A DNA stretch of 64,000 bases from Chytriomyces cf. hyalinus JEL632 (taxonomy: Eukaryota; Chytridiomycota; Chytridiomycetes; Chytridiales; Chytriomycetaceae): assembly GCA_025435555.1 (NCBI GenBank), contig JAIWWG010000074.1:112846-176845 (forward strand), in the 5' to 3' direction. Below, piece after piece: positions 33,871-43,508 of the stretch (its first letter is position 1; each line of letters begins with the position of its first letter). The notes below the pieces were generated by a model. That model was not told the origin of the DNA. It ran no database searches and worked only from the letters and a program-made list of their open reading frames with translations. Position numbers and translations under genes: made by a program.

Positions 33871-35890
33871 CTAACTCTCATCGGTACAACTCAAATACTC
33901 GGTGCTGCTTTGCCGTGAACACATCTCCGAAAACTCCTCCCTCCTCGCGTCCTCTTCGTCACTCGCATACACCTCATAACCAGGAAAAGGTTCATGCTCT
34001 TGTCCTTCGTTCTGTCCTGACGACCGCTCCAAAAGACTGCGCAGAATCTCAGCTTGCATCACAAGTTTAACATCATCCGGTATCCCGCCATCGTCAAACA
34101 AATATCGCGTGTTTCCTTCATCTGATGTTCGGTCAGACTCGTCTGATTCGTCGTCGTCAGAATGAATGTCGGATACGTTCTCTGACCGTGAATCAGCGGT
34201 TCCCATGCTGCCATTCAAGTTTTGAAAGCCTGAATTCGAATCCATCGAGCCCGGGTTCGCAAGATTTGCAAGCCACTCGGAAATAGAAGGAGACCCATTC
34301 GTTCCATTCGTTGGATCCAACGCAGGATGAAAAGACACTTTTTTTTTTAACGGTGGCTTCGCAGTGCCAATAACAGGATTATGCAGAATTGGGAGAATCA
34401 AGTCCCATACTTTTGATTTTGCGTCTTTTGCCCAGATGAGATCGAGGTGGTTGTATCCTGGTATGTAAGTGAGGTTTGCTTGGGGAGGGAGGTGCGCTTT
34501 GCCGTGAGTAATGTCGCACAGGTTGTCCAGCTCGCCAGCGAAGAGATGCTGTGAACATTCAAAAGGAATGAGGAGATAGAAGCTGTCTCAAGTCAATAAA
34601 ACATGGACTTACAATGTTTGTACTGATGTGTTTTAGTGGATACTTGACGGAAGTTTCGGAAGCAGTGTCGGTGAAACTGAAGACGCGTGCAGGAAATCTC
34701 TTGTTTGTATAGTGATGAAGCGAGTTTTGCTTCTCAATTATCTGAAACCATTGCACGACATTTTTGACGGGAAGTCCGTTGAATGAATGGCTGAGCAGTG
34801 CAGCTTGTTGATGGTGGCATCCAAACGTGGAGATATCCCAGCCAAATATGATATGAAAAGCGCGTCGGATGGCTGCCGACCTGACATGCGCAGGAAGGTA
34901 CTGTATGATATGCTGTGCCGCTCCCAGGAACTGTTCATTCCCAAGAATGTGGTATATCGATGAAGGTCCCAGCGCACGCATCAAGTAGTGGATGAATTTG
35001 TTTTCTGGGCGGCTTGGCTGGACGCTTGGGCCAAGTCCGATAAACACGTTGATCTGAGTTTCCCAAAGAGATTTGATCTTAGATATCTGTAGCTGCTTCA
35101 TGTCAATGTCACCTTTTTGTTCAGCTTCTCATTGACCGACAGTGCCGTGAGTGCTGCGGCCGTTCCTTGCGAGAACCCAACAAACGACAGATTCGGCCGA
35201 TGCGTGCACCGGAGAATATAGTCCACCACTGCTGGCACATCCAAATACCCAACCTCGTCTATCGAGAAATCCCACGCCTTATCCTTCTTTGCATGCTTCA
35301 AGTGGTCCTTCACAATCACACCTCGCCCATTCACCAGCCAAACATCGAGCCCGGAATCCGCCAGCAGAAACCCAAAATTTGCGTGTGGGTCTGGGTGGGG
35401 ATTGCACACCCAGCAGGCCGCAGTCAGACCGAGCCCGTGCCATAGCAACACTGCGGGCGTGGGAGTTGCTTCCAAGCCTACGTGGCGAGTGGATCCGCCG
35501 CGCCGATTCGGGATTCGGAATACCTTCACGAGGGCTGAATCGGAGGAAATCACGTCGTGTTCTTCGCACGGGTAATTCCTATTGTTTTGTTAGTGAGTTC
35601 AAAGCATTTTTTTACCACAAGGCAGAGACAGTTACCTGTCGACAATGATTTCCTTTGCGCTCTTCATGTTTGCAATTTTGATGGCGAGTTTTCTGTCCAC
35701 TGTTACTGCAGCCGGGAATTCATTGCGCAGCTGTACTTCGTCACTGCTGTGAAGACAAGTGTCAGTCTGACAACTAACAACGCGTGCGCAAAAGGGAGAA
35801 TTACTCTGCGACAGCTTCCTTGACATCCAGAATCTGTTCCGCAGCTGGAGCAATCTGCGTGCGCGGCGGCAGACTCAGTTCCGAAAACAT
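33871..35890 (-). CDS. Acid-lipase family alpha/beta hydrolase (steryl-ester / triacylglycerol lipase type)
   Basis: Relative of lysosomal acid lipase and yeast sterol ester hydrolases. Five exons: 35890-35805, 35746-35636, 35578-35113, 35053-34613 and 34548-33871, giving 593 aa. Landmarks: NYPCEEHDV at the domain start, LLWHGLGLTAACWV (oxyanion loop), LADSGLDVWLVNGRG, nucleophile motif GFSQG with Ser about 202, acid in HLFAGELDNLCD, and His in GYNHLDLIW, so the triad is complete. A 180-aa C-terminal extension after the catalytic domain is Ser/Asp/Glu-rich (SDDDESDESD), probably disordered and regulatory. No clear signal peptide or membrane anchor is seen. The start codon is 43 bp from BBS8 on the other strand. 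Confidence 0.85.
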
Positions 35891-35933
35891 TTTCTGACAA
35901 GTTATTTATCTTCACAAATCACAACAACTCGAA
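35891..35933. promoter_or_regulatory. 43-bp divergent spacer between lipase and BBS8
   Basis: Start codons at 35890 (minus) and 35934 (plus). The sequence is A/T-rich (TTATTTATC) and must carry both 5' ends. Confidence 0.55.
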
Positions 35934-37873
35934 ATGAACACTGCACCACAACTGCTCTCACACGCGCGATACAAAGAATGCGTCGAACAATGCGATAAGC
36001 TGCTCGAAATAAACCCAACAAACCAAAAAGCGTGGCTGTTGAAGATTCGCGCAAGCACGCTTCAATCGTGCAGTTTGCATCCAGATATTTACGAACACGA
36101 ACTTTGCGAGCCTCCGAATACGTCATTAGCTCCACTGTCTGCAGGAGGAAACGTTCGGTGCGAATCTATTGTTGCTCTGTTCTTGCTTCATTTAACACTC
36201 AGAGCTTTCGCAGCCCTGGAACGTCATTACGCGTTTCTTCCCAATCTGGACGTACTGGAATTGCACCGAATCAATCTGCACATGCCGCAACGGACAGAAG
36301 TAGGCTTCAAACGGGTTACATTCGACCCATGACTGCCGTTTCTGCAAGATCTGCGACAAGCTCCGGAAAACCACAAACTTCTGCCGGGATGCGGTTAGTT
36401 TTTTTAGTTAATCTGGACTGAGTTTGACGATGCAAAAACTGCCTCAGACCAGGAACAACTTCATTCATGCAACAAAACGCAGAAGGACAACTTATTAATG
36501 TTGATGGCATTGATTTCAAGAGATTGGCGCAGAAACCCGCCCTTTCACGAGTAAGATCTGTTTCATATTCTTATTGCGCATTTTTCTGACGCGTTGTATG
36601 CATGGATAGGCTGTGTTTGAATACGTTTTCAACAGCCTCGGAAATACATCCAAAGCTCTGGAGTTGGCGCTCGCTGCGTCTTCCGTTGCAAAGTATAGCC
36701 TTCAGCATGCAAAACAAGTCATGTCTTTCACCAATTAAATTCACTTTAATTTTTTATCCACGACAGCAACAAAGATTGGTGGTGGAAACTTCAAATCTCA
36801 AAATGCTGCCTACGTCTCGGTGATTGGCGAGAAGCAAAGAAACAACTTGAAAACTCGCTCAGTGATCAGGTGAGATTGCATGTGTTGGTGGTGGTGGTGG
36901 TGGAGCGAATTCATGCAACTCTACTCTGAAAAAACAAACAGGAAATGCTTCTTTCCCGTCTCTACCTGGCAAAAGTATACCTGCAAATGGATCAACCGCA
37001 AAAGGCGCTGAAATGCTATACTGTCACTGAACACTTGCATCCGAAAAGTGCTGCGCCGTTGCTGGCGAAAGCGCGTGTCTGTGAAGAATTGATGGATTAT
37101 GAAGCGGCTAGCAATATTTATAAATCGGTACATATATCCATTTGTTAGCTTTTTTCATGTGCCGTTGTTTGTATTGTTGAATTTTTTGTCTGAAATTACA
37201 GATTCTGGAGTCAGACTCGTCCAACATTGAAGCCATTTCAGCTCTAGCGGCATCATGCTTCCACAACCATCAGCCAGAAATGGCAGAAAGACATTATCGA
37301 AGGCTACTTCACGTACGCGCAACTGGCATCCAACAGAACCACACCGTCACTGAAATCCCCGCTCTTTTTTTTTTTTCCCGCTAAACTCAGATCAACGGCA
37401 CAGAAACCTGCGAAATCTGGAACAACATTGGTCTCTGCGCTTTCTATTCGCAGCAATATGATTCAGCACTGCCATGCTTTGAACGCGCGCTAGAGCTCTC
37501 GAAAACTGACACCGACACTGCCGATGTTTGGTTCAATATTGCGCATGTTGGGATCAGCGTGGGCGACTTTGAACTCGCGAGACTGGCACTGAAGTTGGCG
37601 TTGGCGTTCAATGCAAAGCACGGGGAGGCGTGGAATAATTTGGGAATTTTGGATATTTTGGAGGATCGAAACAAAGTTATGGCTCGCAGTCATTTTCGGA
37701 CGTGTGTAGAGAGTTGTCCGGGGGTCAGTGAGGCATCGTACAACTTGGCAAAGATGGATTTCTTGGCCGGGGATGTCGAATCTGCTTATAGGAACGCGGT
37801 TGCAGCAAAGTCAAGGCCATCGAATGCGCGGGCCGTGCGATTGCTCGACCAAATTTCAGACATGCTCTTGTAA
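35934..37873 (+). CDS. TTC8: BBS8 / TTC8, BBSome subunit
   Basis: TPR subunit of the BBSome, which traffics membrane proteins in cilia and flagella. Eight exons: 35934-36152, 36203-36393, 36448-36550, 36610-36692, 36767-36869, 36942-37127, 37202-37312 and 37391-37873, giving 492 aa. Landmarks match the family in order: AWLLKIRAST, the RPGT-like repeats (FRSPGTS, SGRTG, RPMTA, RPGTTSF), AVFEYVFNSLGNTSKALELA, DWWWKLQISKCCLRLG, LYLAKVYLQMDQPQKAL, ISALAASCFHNHQPEMAERHYRRLL, IWNNIGLCAFYSQQYD, ADVWFNIAHV and HGEAWNNLGILD. At least eight TPRs are seen. All introns are GT..AG and in phase. Presence of this gene is a strong sign of a flagellated life stage. Confidence 0.95.
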
Positions 37874-37889
37874 GACAATACAAAAATTA

Positions 37890-37927
37890 TTTATTTCAAG
37901 CAGAAATGGGAAACATCACACAATAAA
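37890..37927. terminator. Convergent polyadenylation signals of BBS8 and ACOX
   Basis: TTTATT at 37890-37895 (AATAAA on minus, for the acyl-CoA oxidase) lies only 17 nt past the BBS8 stop. AATAAA at 37922-37927 serves BBS8. The two 3' UTRs must therefore overlap. Confidence 0.6.
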
Positions 37928-38005
37928 GAAGCTTGACGAGTACAAGGGAGAGACAGAGAGAGAGAAGAAAATGTCGGAAAACAAAAAGTGCATATTGTGG
38001 CTGTT

Positions 38006-40448
38006 TTAGAGCTTGGCCTTGTCATCTGAAGACAGCCCTCTTTGAATCAACGGCTTGAGGAACTCCTCGTATCCCTCCACAACGTCTCCATGTGCACGCG
38101 CGTTAACGTTCAAAGGCTCCTTCAAGGCCATCTCGAACATGCTCTCATACACTTTACCGTCGTATCGGCCGAGCGCACTGTTGAGGACGTAGTCGGGGAT
38201 ACCCCAAGAGTCGACAAGAGCAACAGCGTTGGGTCGCACAGCCGCAAGACTTTTTTTAATCTGGGCTCGCAGCCAGACAGTTTGCTTTTGCGACACGAAC
38301 CCATCCTCGACAAACTCAGAAAGCTCCGATTCCATTGTGGAGAGTCCAAACAGTACGCAAAGCGTGACAAGGACGGGTGCGACTTCATTCGCAGCGGCGC
38401 GCTTGTCGTGGTACGCGGCGTGCACAAAGTTCTTGAGAAGAATGTACTGACAGTGTGCCTTGGAGATTGCGTACATTTCAATCAGCGAGTCGTTCCACAC
38501 TTGTCCCTTGGCCATCTTGGTGGCAAGCTCAATCACCAAACGCTGGGATCGGTGAGCAAAAGCTTCCAGCAGAATCAAGGGGTTCTGGAGATCAGCTTCC
38601 GTCTTGGCAGCGGTCCATGACTTTGTGGGCATGGCGCCGAGGTATTTTGTGGTCGAGCCGTCGCTCTTGGGGATGGAAGAAGGGTCTTGCTTGTATTTAC
38701 GGAGTTGCTTCAGCAGGTAACGGGAAGTTTGCTGTGTCAGCAAGTGGTTGTCTCCCTCCAGAGTCACAAGAGGCAGGAATGTGTTCAAAAAGTCCGGGAG
38801 ACCAGAGAAGAGAGAGTATCCATGACCACCACAGGAGCGTCTGCACTCTTCAATACCGGCGGCGGCAATAGTGGTGGTCAAACTCTTCAATCCACTGCTT
38901 GCAGCGTGAACTTCTGGCAGGAGATCCATGTTTCCATCGTTCATGTTCTTCATCATCTTCATGTAAATACGAAGCATCCAGAACCCGGAAAAGTGCAAAG
39001 CGTATGACTGAGCAATGATTGGGAACAAACGGTACTGCTGCAGAGAGTAGTCAATGACGGCAGTTTCGCACTTGAGTTTTGGGTTTTGCGGCACGTATTG
39101 CTGGAACACCTCGTCGTTCTTGGATGCTTCAGGGTCAGTAAATTGACGACGAATTGCACTGTAACGAATCGCGACAGTTGCACCACGCGCGAGGGCAAGG
39201 GCACTACTGGCAACAAGGTACGCTCTCACGAAAATCATTGTTCCGTACGAGATTTTCTGCACGGGAGGAGCAGAGTAGTTTCCTTCCTTGTCCACCTTGG
39301 AGTATCTCATCAGCATGTGGTCACGTGGGATACGGTACTTGTTGAACAAGATGAAACCATTGTCGACACAGTTGAAACCCATCTTGGGACCCACGTCACC
39401 GACCATGATTCCAGCAAATGGTTTGTGGTTCTCGAGGGAACGGATGGGGACAATGAAAGCGTGTGGACCAAAGTCCTTGCCCTTTGTAATGAGACGGGCC
39501 ATGACAATGGCGTGTGTGGCAGTTTTTCCGAGACCGCCGACCCACCATTTCGAGGCAGTCAGGGATGGGGAGTGGATTTCAAACTGTTCGGTTTCTGGGA
39601 TGTAGGTTGCGGTGGTTTCGAGGCCTTGGACGTTAGATCCATGCTGTGGGCAGATCGAATGGTATTGTCAGACCTCATGGGTTGCACGTCAAAGGAAAAA
39701 AATATTGATGTGACATACCCCAAGTTCCGTTTGGGCATAGCATCCAATGATTCTATAGTTGTGGGCAAGTCCGAGCCAGTACTTGCGCTGTTCATCCGTA
39801 CCTTGGCTGTTGAGGCAAGGCATGAACATTCCAGTGTGGAGCGAGAACTGAGAACTGAGTTTAGCCTACGGCGACGCCTCGCAAAAGGGAGAATATAAAA
39901 ACAGAAGTGAGACTCACAGTTCCAGGCTCGTCAATGAGCAGACTTCCCATCGTGCGGCGAGCGTCGTCCCACTTGAGTTCTCTGGAGCGAAAGAGTTGAG
40001 CGATGTGGAACATGCAGGATATCAGCAACACACGGGTACCTTGCAAGCTGAGCAAACTTGCTGTCCATCTTCAACCGATCGAGGAACCGCTCGCTGCGGC
40101 CCATGTAATACCTGGAGTTTGATAAAATGAAAACGATGAGCCCCAGCTTTGTCGCGTCAGATAAAACAAACGAGAGCAGGGGTGCACCCACCGGTTCTCT
40201 TTCGAAAATGTTTCGTCATTCTCGAGCACGTCCTGGACCTCGTTCACGATGCCTCCCAAGTAATTTGTGAACAAGAACCGAGTCATTTTCGAAGAGTCGA
40301 ACGTTGCCTTGGCACGCTCTACTTGCAGGGAGTTGGCGCCTTGAGGTTCAGCTGGTTTGAGGTCATAGAAGAAGCCTGGGATTCCGCGCATGGGCTCGGA
40401 CAGCGGGGCAGCTGGTTTATGGCGTTTCTGGAGTTCCTTGTCAGCCAT
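38006..40448 (-). CDS. ACOX: Peroxisomal acyl-CoA oxidase
   Basis: First enzyme of peroxisomal beta-oxidation: FAD-dependent oxidation of acyl-CoA to trans-2-enoyl-CoA with H2O2 formation. Five exons: 40448-40192, 40111-40040, 39981-39918, 39847-39719 and 39643-38006, giving 719 aa. Landmarks: SLHTGMFMPCL, AQTELGHGSNVQGLETTATY (substrate/FAD loop), ASKWWVGGLGKTATHAIVMARL, HAFIVPIRS, GDVGPKMGFNCVDNGFILF, SCGGHGYSLFSGLPDF and TLEGDNHLLTQQTSRYLLK with the catalytic Glu. The C terminus is K-A-K-L, with AKL as a PTS1 peroxisome-targeting tripeptide. Chain-length preference cannot be told. The last exon (1,638 nt) is free of errors. Confidence 0.95.
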
Positions 40449-40707
40449 GTTTTATAAGATGCTTGCTAGTGGTTGGTTGGTTGCTGTGTAGTTGCTGGTG
40501 TAGGTGTTGGTTTCAGATGCACGTGTCTCTGATGGAGTGTTTGCTGGGATCTGGAAGGTTTCCTTTTTGATGTCAAAAACGGTTGGAGCAGTTTTATGAT
40601 AAATTTGACGTTCGTCCGTTCACGTTCACATGGGGTGCCACCTTAAAATAAAATTACTTTCATGACACATGGCGTTTACTTGCTGAGTTATTCCGCCTGT
40701 TTTTTTG

Positions 40708-40728
40708 TGTGTGTGTGTGTGCGTGTGA
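40708..40728 (+). repeat. GT microsatellite
   Basis: About ten GT units with one interruption, upstream of the tRNA gene in an intergenic region. A shorter GGT run lies at 36885-36902 inside a BBS8 intron. Confidence 0.8.
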
Positions 40729-41019
40729 GGGGAGTTTCTTCTGAATTTTGTGTCATTTTGTTGCGTCTTTTGTTGCATTTGTATGCGCTGCTTGCGTCGC
40801 ATTCGTTGTTCGTTCACAGAACGATCAAGCTCAGAGCTTGTTGCACGTGTCGCTGACTGATTGTGACGGATGAATTATCATATGTTACAACAAAGAAAAT
40901 CAATGCGCTTTTGAATCTGAATCTAACTGTCGACATGTTCATTCTGAGAGGAATGAAAAATGAAAAATGAAAGGCAGGACACTTGGACAGACAATTGAGC
41001 TGAAAATGGACACCAAAAG

Positions 41020-41092
41020 TGGAGAACCTGGGCATTGATCCCAGTGCCTCTCGCATGCTAAGCGAGCGCTCTACCATTTGAGCTAGATCCCC
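41020..41092 (-). tRNA. tRNA-Ala (anticodon AGC)
   Basis: 73-nt cloverleaf, read on minus: acceptor GGGGATC / GTTCTCC with one T-T mismatch and one G-T, D arm GCTC-AAATGGTA-GAGC, anticodon arm CTCGC-TTAGCAT-GCGAG, variable AGGCA, T arm CTGGG-ATCAATG-CCCAG, discriminator A. CCA is not encoded. Run CTTTTGG just beyond the 3' end gives a Pol III terminator. No intron. Confidence 0.93.
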
Positions 41093-41307
41093 GATGAACC
41101 TATGTAATTTTGACGTATTAGGTTGACATTGATACATTCCACATCGCCACAGACGCCGCTTTTTTCTCCAACTGTGGATGACGACACAAACCCATCCGAG
41201 TGACCTTCCAACCGTAGACCCGTTAATGCGTCGTTTTAATGACGCCAGGGGTTTCAACAAAGTGGGTGCTCGTTAAATCCGTTGACTCCAAATAAAGATA
41301 TTTAACA

Positions 41308-42351
41308 ATGCTTGTCAACTACGGCAGCCTGTGCGTGCTATTGGCTGTGGCTGGATGGCTGTTCCCGGCCCTGAGAACTCCGCGGGTGCTGGTGACGCTT
41401 GGCTGTGCAGTGGTTGCCTTTTCGTCGCTGAAGAACGCGGCAGTGGTTCTGTTAACCAAGTGGGCGACTGTGCCGCCAGCCACAAGCGGCCTCTGGCTGG
41501 CGCTTGCGACCATCGCTGTCACATGGGCCCTGCAGCTTCGCACGCGCAACTACTCATGGGTTGACCGTCTTTGGAGTATCGTCCCAGTCGTTTACACGGC
41601 AAACTATTTCATTGTCTGTTTCGCTGCTGGATTCGGATTCTCTCTTAGGCTGTTTGCTATGACTCTGCTGGTGACAGTGTGGGGCGCGCGACTCACGTAC
41701 AACTTTGCGAGGAAGGGGGGATACAACTTCATGGACGAAGACTACCGATGGGCGTTTTGCCGATCCATCCTCCCGCATCCTGTGGCCTGGGAGCTGTTTG
41801 CGCTGCTCTTTATCGCCGTCTATCAGCATGTCTTGTTGTTCCTCATCACGCTGCCCGCAAAGACTGCGTTCGACGCATTTGTGGCGGGCGGTCCACGAGC
41901 CGGATTCCGATTCACTGACTTGATCGCCACAATTCTGTTTGTCGGGCTTCTTGTGATGGAAGTCACCGCGGACGAGCAGCAGTGGGAATTCCAAACTGTC
42001 AAACACCGGCTCATTCAAAAGACGGGGCAACACGTGTCTGACCTGCCTCGCCCGTACAACCTTGGCTTCTGCACCACGGGCTTGTTTGCCAGCTCGAGAC
42101 ATCCCAACTTTTTCGCCGAATTCATGATGTGGTGGGCGTTTTACTTGTTTGCCGTGTCTGCATCGGGCGAATGGGTTGTTGGCGAAAGCATTCTCGGGAC
42201 GGTGTTGCTGACTATGCTGTTCCAAGGAAGCACTCGGGTCACAGAGTACATTACTGCGAAAAAGTACCCCGTATACAGCGAGTACCAAAAGAGAGTTTCG
42301 ATGCTGATTCCGTGGACAGCCGCGGAAGATTTGGACAACTTGGCCAAGTAG
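41308..42351 (+). CDS. DUF1295 / steroid 5-alpha-reductase C-terminal family membrane protein
   Basis: Polytopic membrane protein, 347 aa, one exon. Family signatures: SWVDRLWSIVPVVYTANY, LTYNFARKGGYNFMDEDYRWAF, WEFQTVKHRLIQKTG, and TTGLFASSRHPNFFAEFMMWWAFYLF near the C terminus, close to the NADPH/sterol-type reductase region of the superfamily. About eight to nine hydrophobic segments. Predicted ER or other endomembrane reductase; the substrate is unknown. AATAAA at 42369 follows. The gene borders the transposable-element block and is itself intact. Confidence 0.85.
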   Translation: MLVNYGSLCVLLAVAGWLFPALRTPRVLVTLGCAVVAFSSLKNAAVVLLTKWATVPPATSGLWLALATIAVTWALQLRTRNYSWVDRLWSIVPVVYTANYFIVCFAAGFGFSLRLFAMTLLVTVWGARLTYNFARKGGYNFMDEDYRWAFCRSILPHPVAWELFALLFIAVYQHVLLFLITLPAKTAFDAFVAGGPRAGFRFTDLIATILFVGLLVMEVTADEQQWEFQTVKHRLIQKTGQHVSDLPRPYNLGFCTTGLFASSRHPNFFAEFMMWWAFYLFAVSASGEWVVGESILGTVLLTMLFQGSTRVTEYITAKKYPVYSEYQKRVSMLIPWTAAEDLDNLAK

Positions 42352-43159
42352 AAAAGCCTCATCTGTTGAATAAAAAACACTAGACTGTCATGCTGCTTAG
42401 CAACACTTTCGTCTCTCGGCATCATTTTTTTTCACCGTCACTGCAAGAGCGGGTGCGTTGATGCAACCTTTACAGACCTGTACAGCAACACTTAATTGAC
42501 TTCGTGATATTGCCCCTTCCACTCCTTCTCATCAATACTGCAACCGATCGTGACCGAAACCTGCCACCAGATCTTGGTCCGAGAACAGCGCGAATCCCCT
42601 TTCGGAAGCTGCTGTGCTTGAAATGGCTGCCGTTGAAGCACTCGCCGCGAAGGTGCCAAAAGCGTTTGCTATTTTCTATATTCCGTTCGGACGCTTCATT
42701 TATTTTTCCACTCTCAGGGACACACCATCATTTGCGCTTCTCCCAGGAGCAGTCAAAATCCTTTCATTTTGAATCTATACTTATGACATTGTTGCATCTG
42801 CTGTGTTTGAGTAGTGAAAATTCTTCCTTGTGCGATCATTCTGCTAGTTGCCTGCAGACTGGTGTTTTGCAGTCAGAGTTGGAGAACGGAGGTCTGGGAC
42901 GCGTCATTCACCTTTTTCATAACAAATGGAATGGCTGCCAAATTGCTGAGCAATCAGCAGTCTCCTCCATAAATGGGCCGCTGTCCACTCAATCAAGGTG
43001 TTGTCTGGTTCTGGGGCTGGTCTGTTATCTTTCCCTCTGGACTAACATTCATCTACCCAAAAATCTGCAGGCAATCCCTTTGAATGAATGTCCATGCTGC
43101 TCCATGTCGCGCTTTCTGCAGTGCCCAAAGGTCAAAGAGGTGTTCAAGGGTAAGCTATC

Positions 43160-43508
43160 TCAGACAGTTCTTCCACCATGGATACTACTGAGTCTGAGAG
43201 CCCACCTGCTTCAGGTAATGCCTCCACCAATGCTGCCAAGCCAGTTTACAACCTGGCTACAATCATCCATGATATTGATGCAGAATGGCTACCGTTCTTT
43301 GAAAGCAATAGGGCTGTTTCTAACAACATTAGCTTTGGTAGCACATGACATGTGTACCATCTTGGATTTAGGAGCTTCAAAATGGATGTCTGCCTCATGT
43401 AAGGCATTCAAAACCCTGAAGCTGGTCCCCAGTGGTTGTGGTCATGTCAGTCTTGCTGACTCAAATAAGACCATTCTCATTGAAGGTCACGGTACGATCC
43501 AACTGAAC
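43160..43508 (+). mobile_element. Truncated Ty1/copia fragment with protease region, opposite orientation
   Basis: The plus strand encodes a retroviral-type aspartic protease segment: ILDLGASKWMSASCKAF (D-x-GAS active site), then VSLADSNKTILIEGHGTIQL, the usual copia flap and the G-x-GTI end. A one-base frame shift lies just upstream (near 43341), and the sequence before it (DTTESESPPASG..HDIDAEWLPFF) is in another frame. Left limit unclear, perhaps near 42.5 kb. The copia similarity stops at about 43508, where the opposite element begins. Integrase and RT are absent. Confidence 0.7.
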
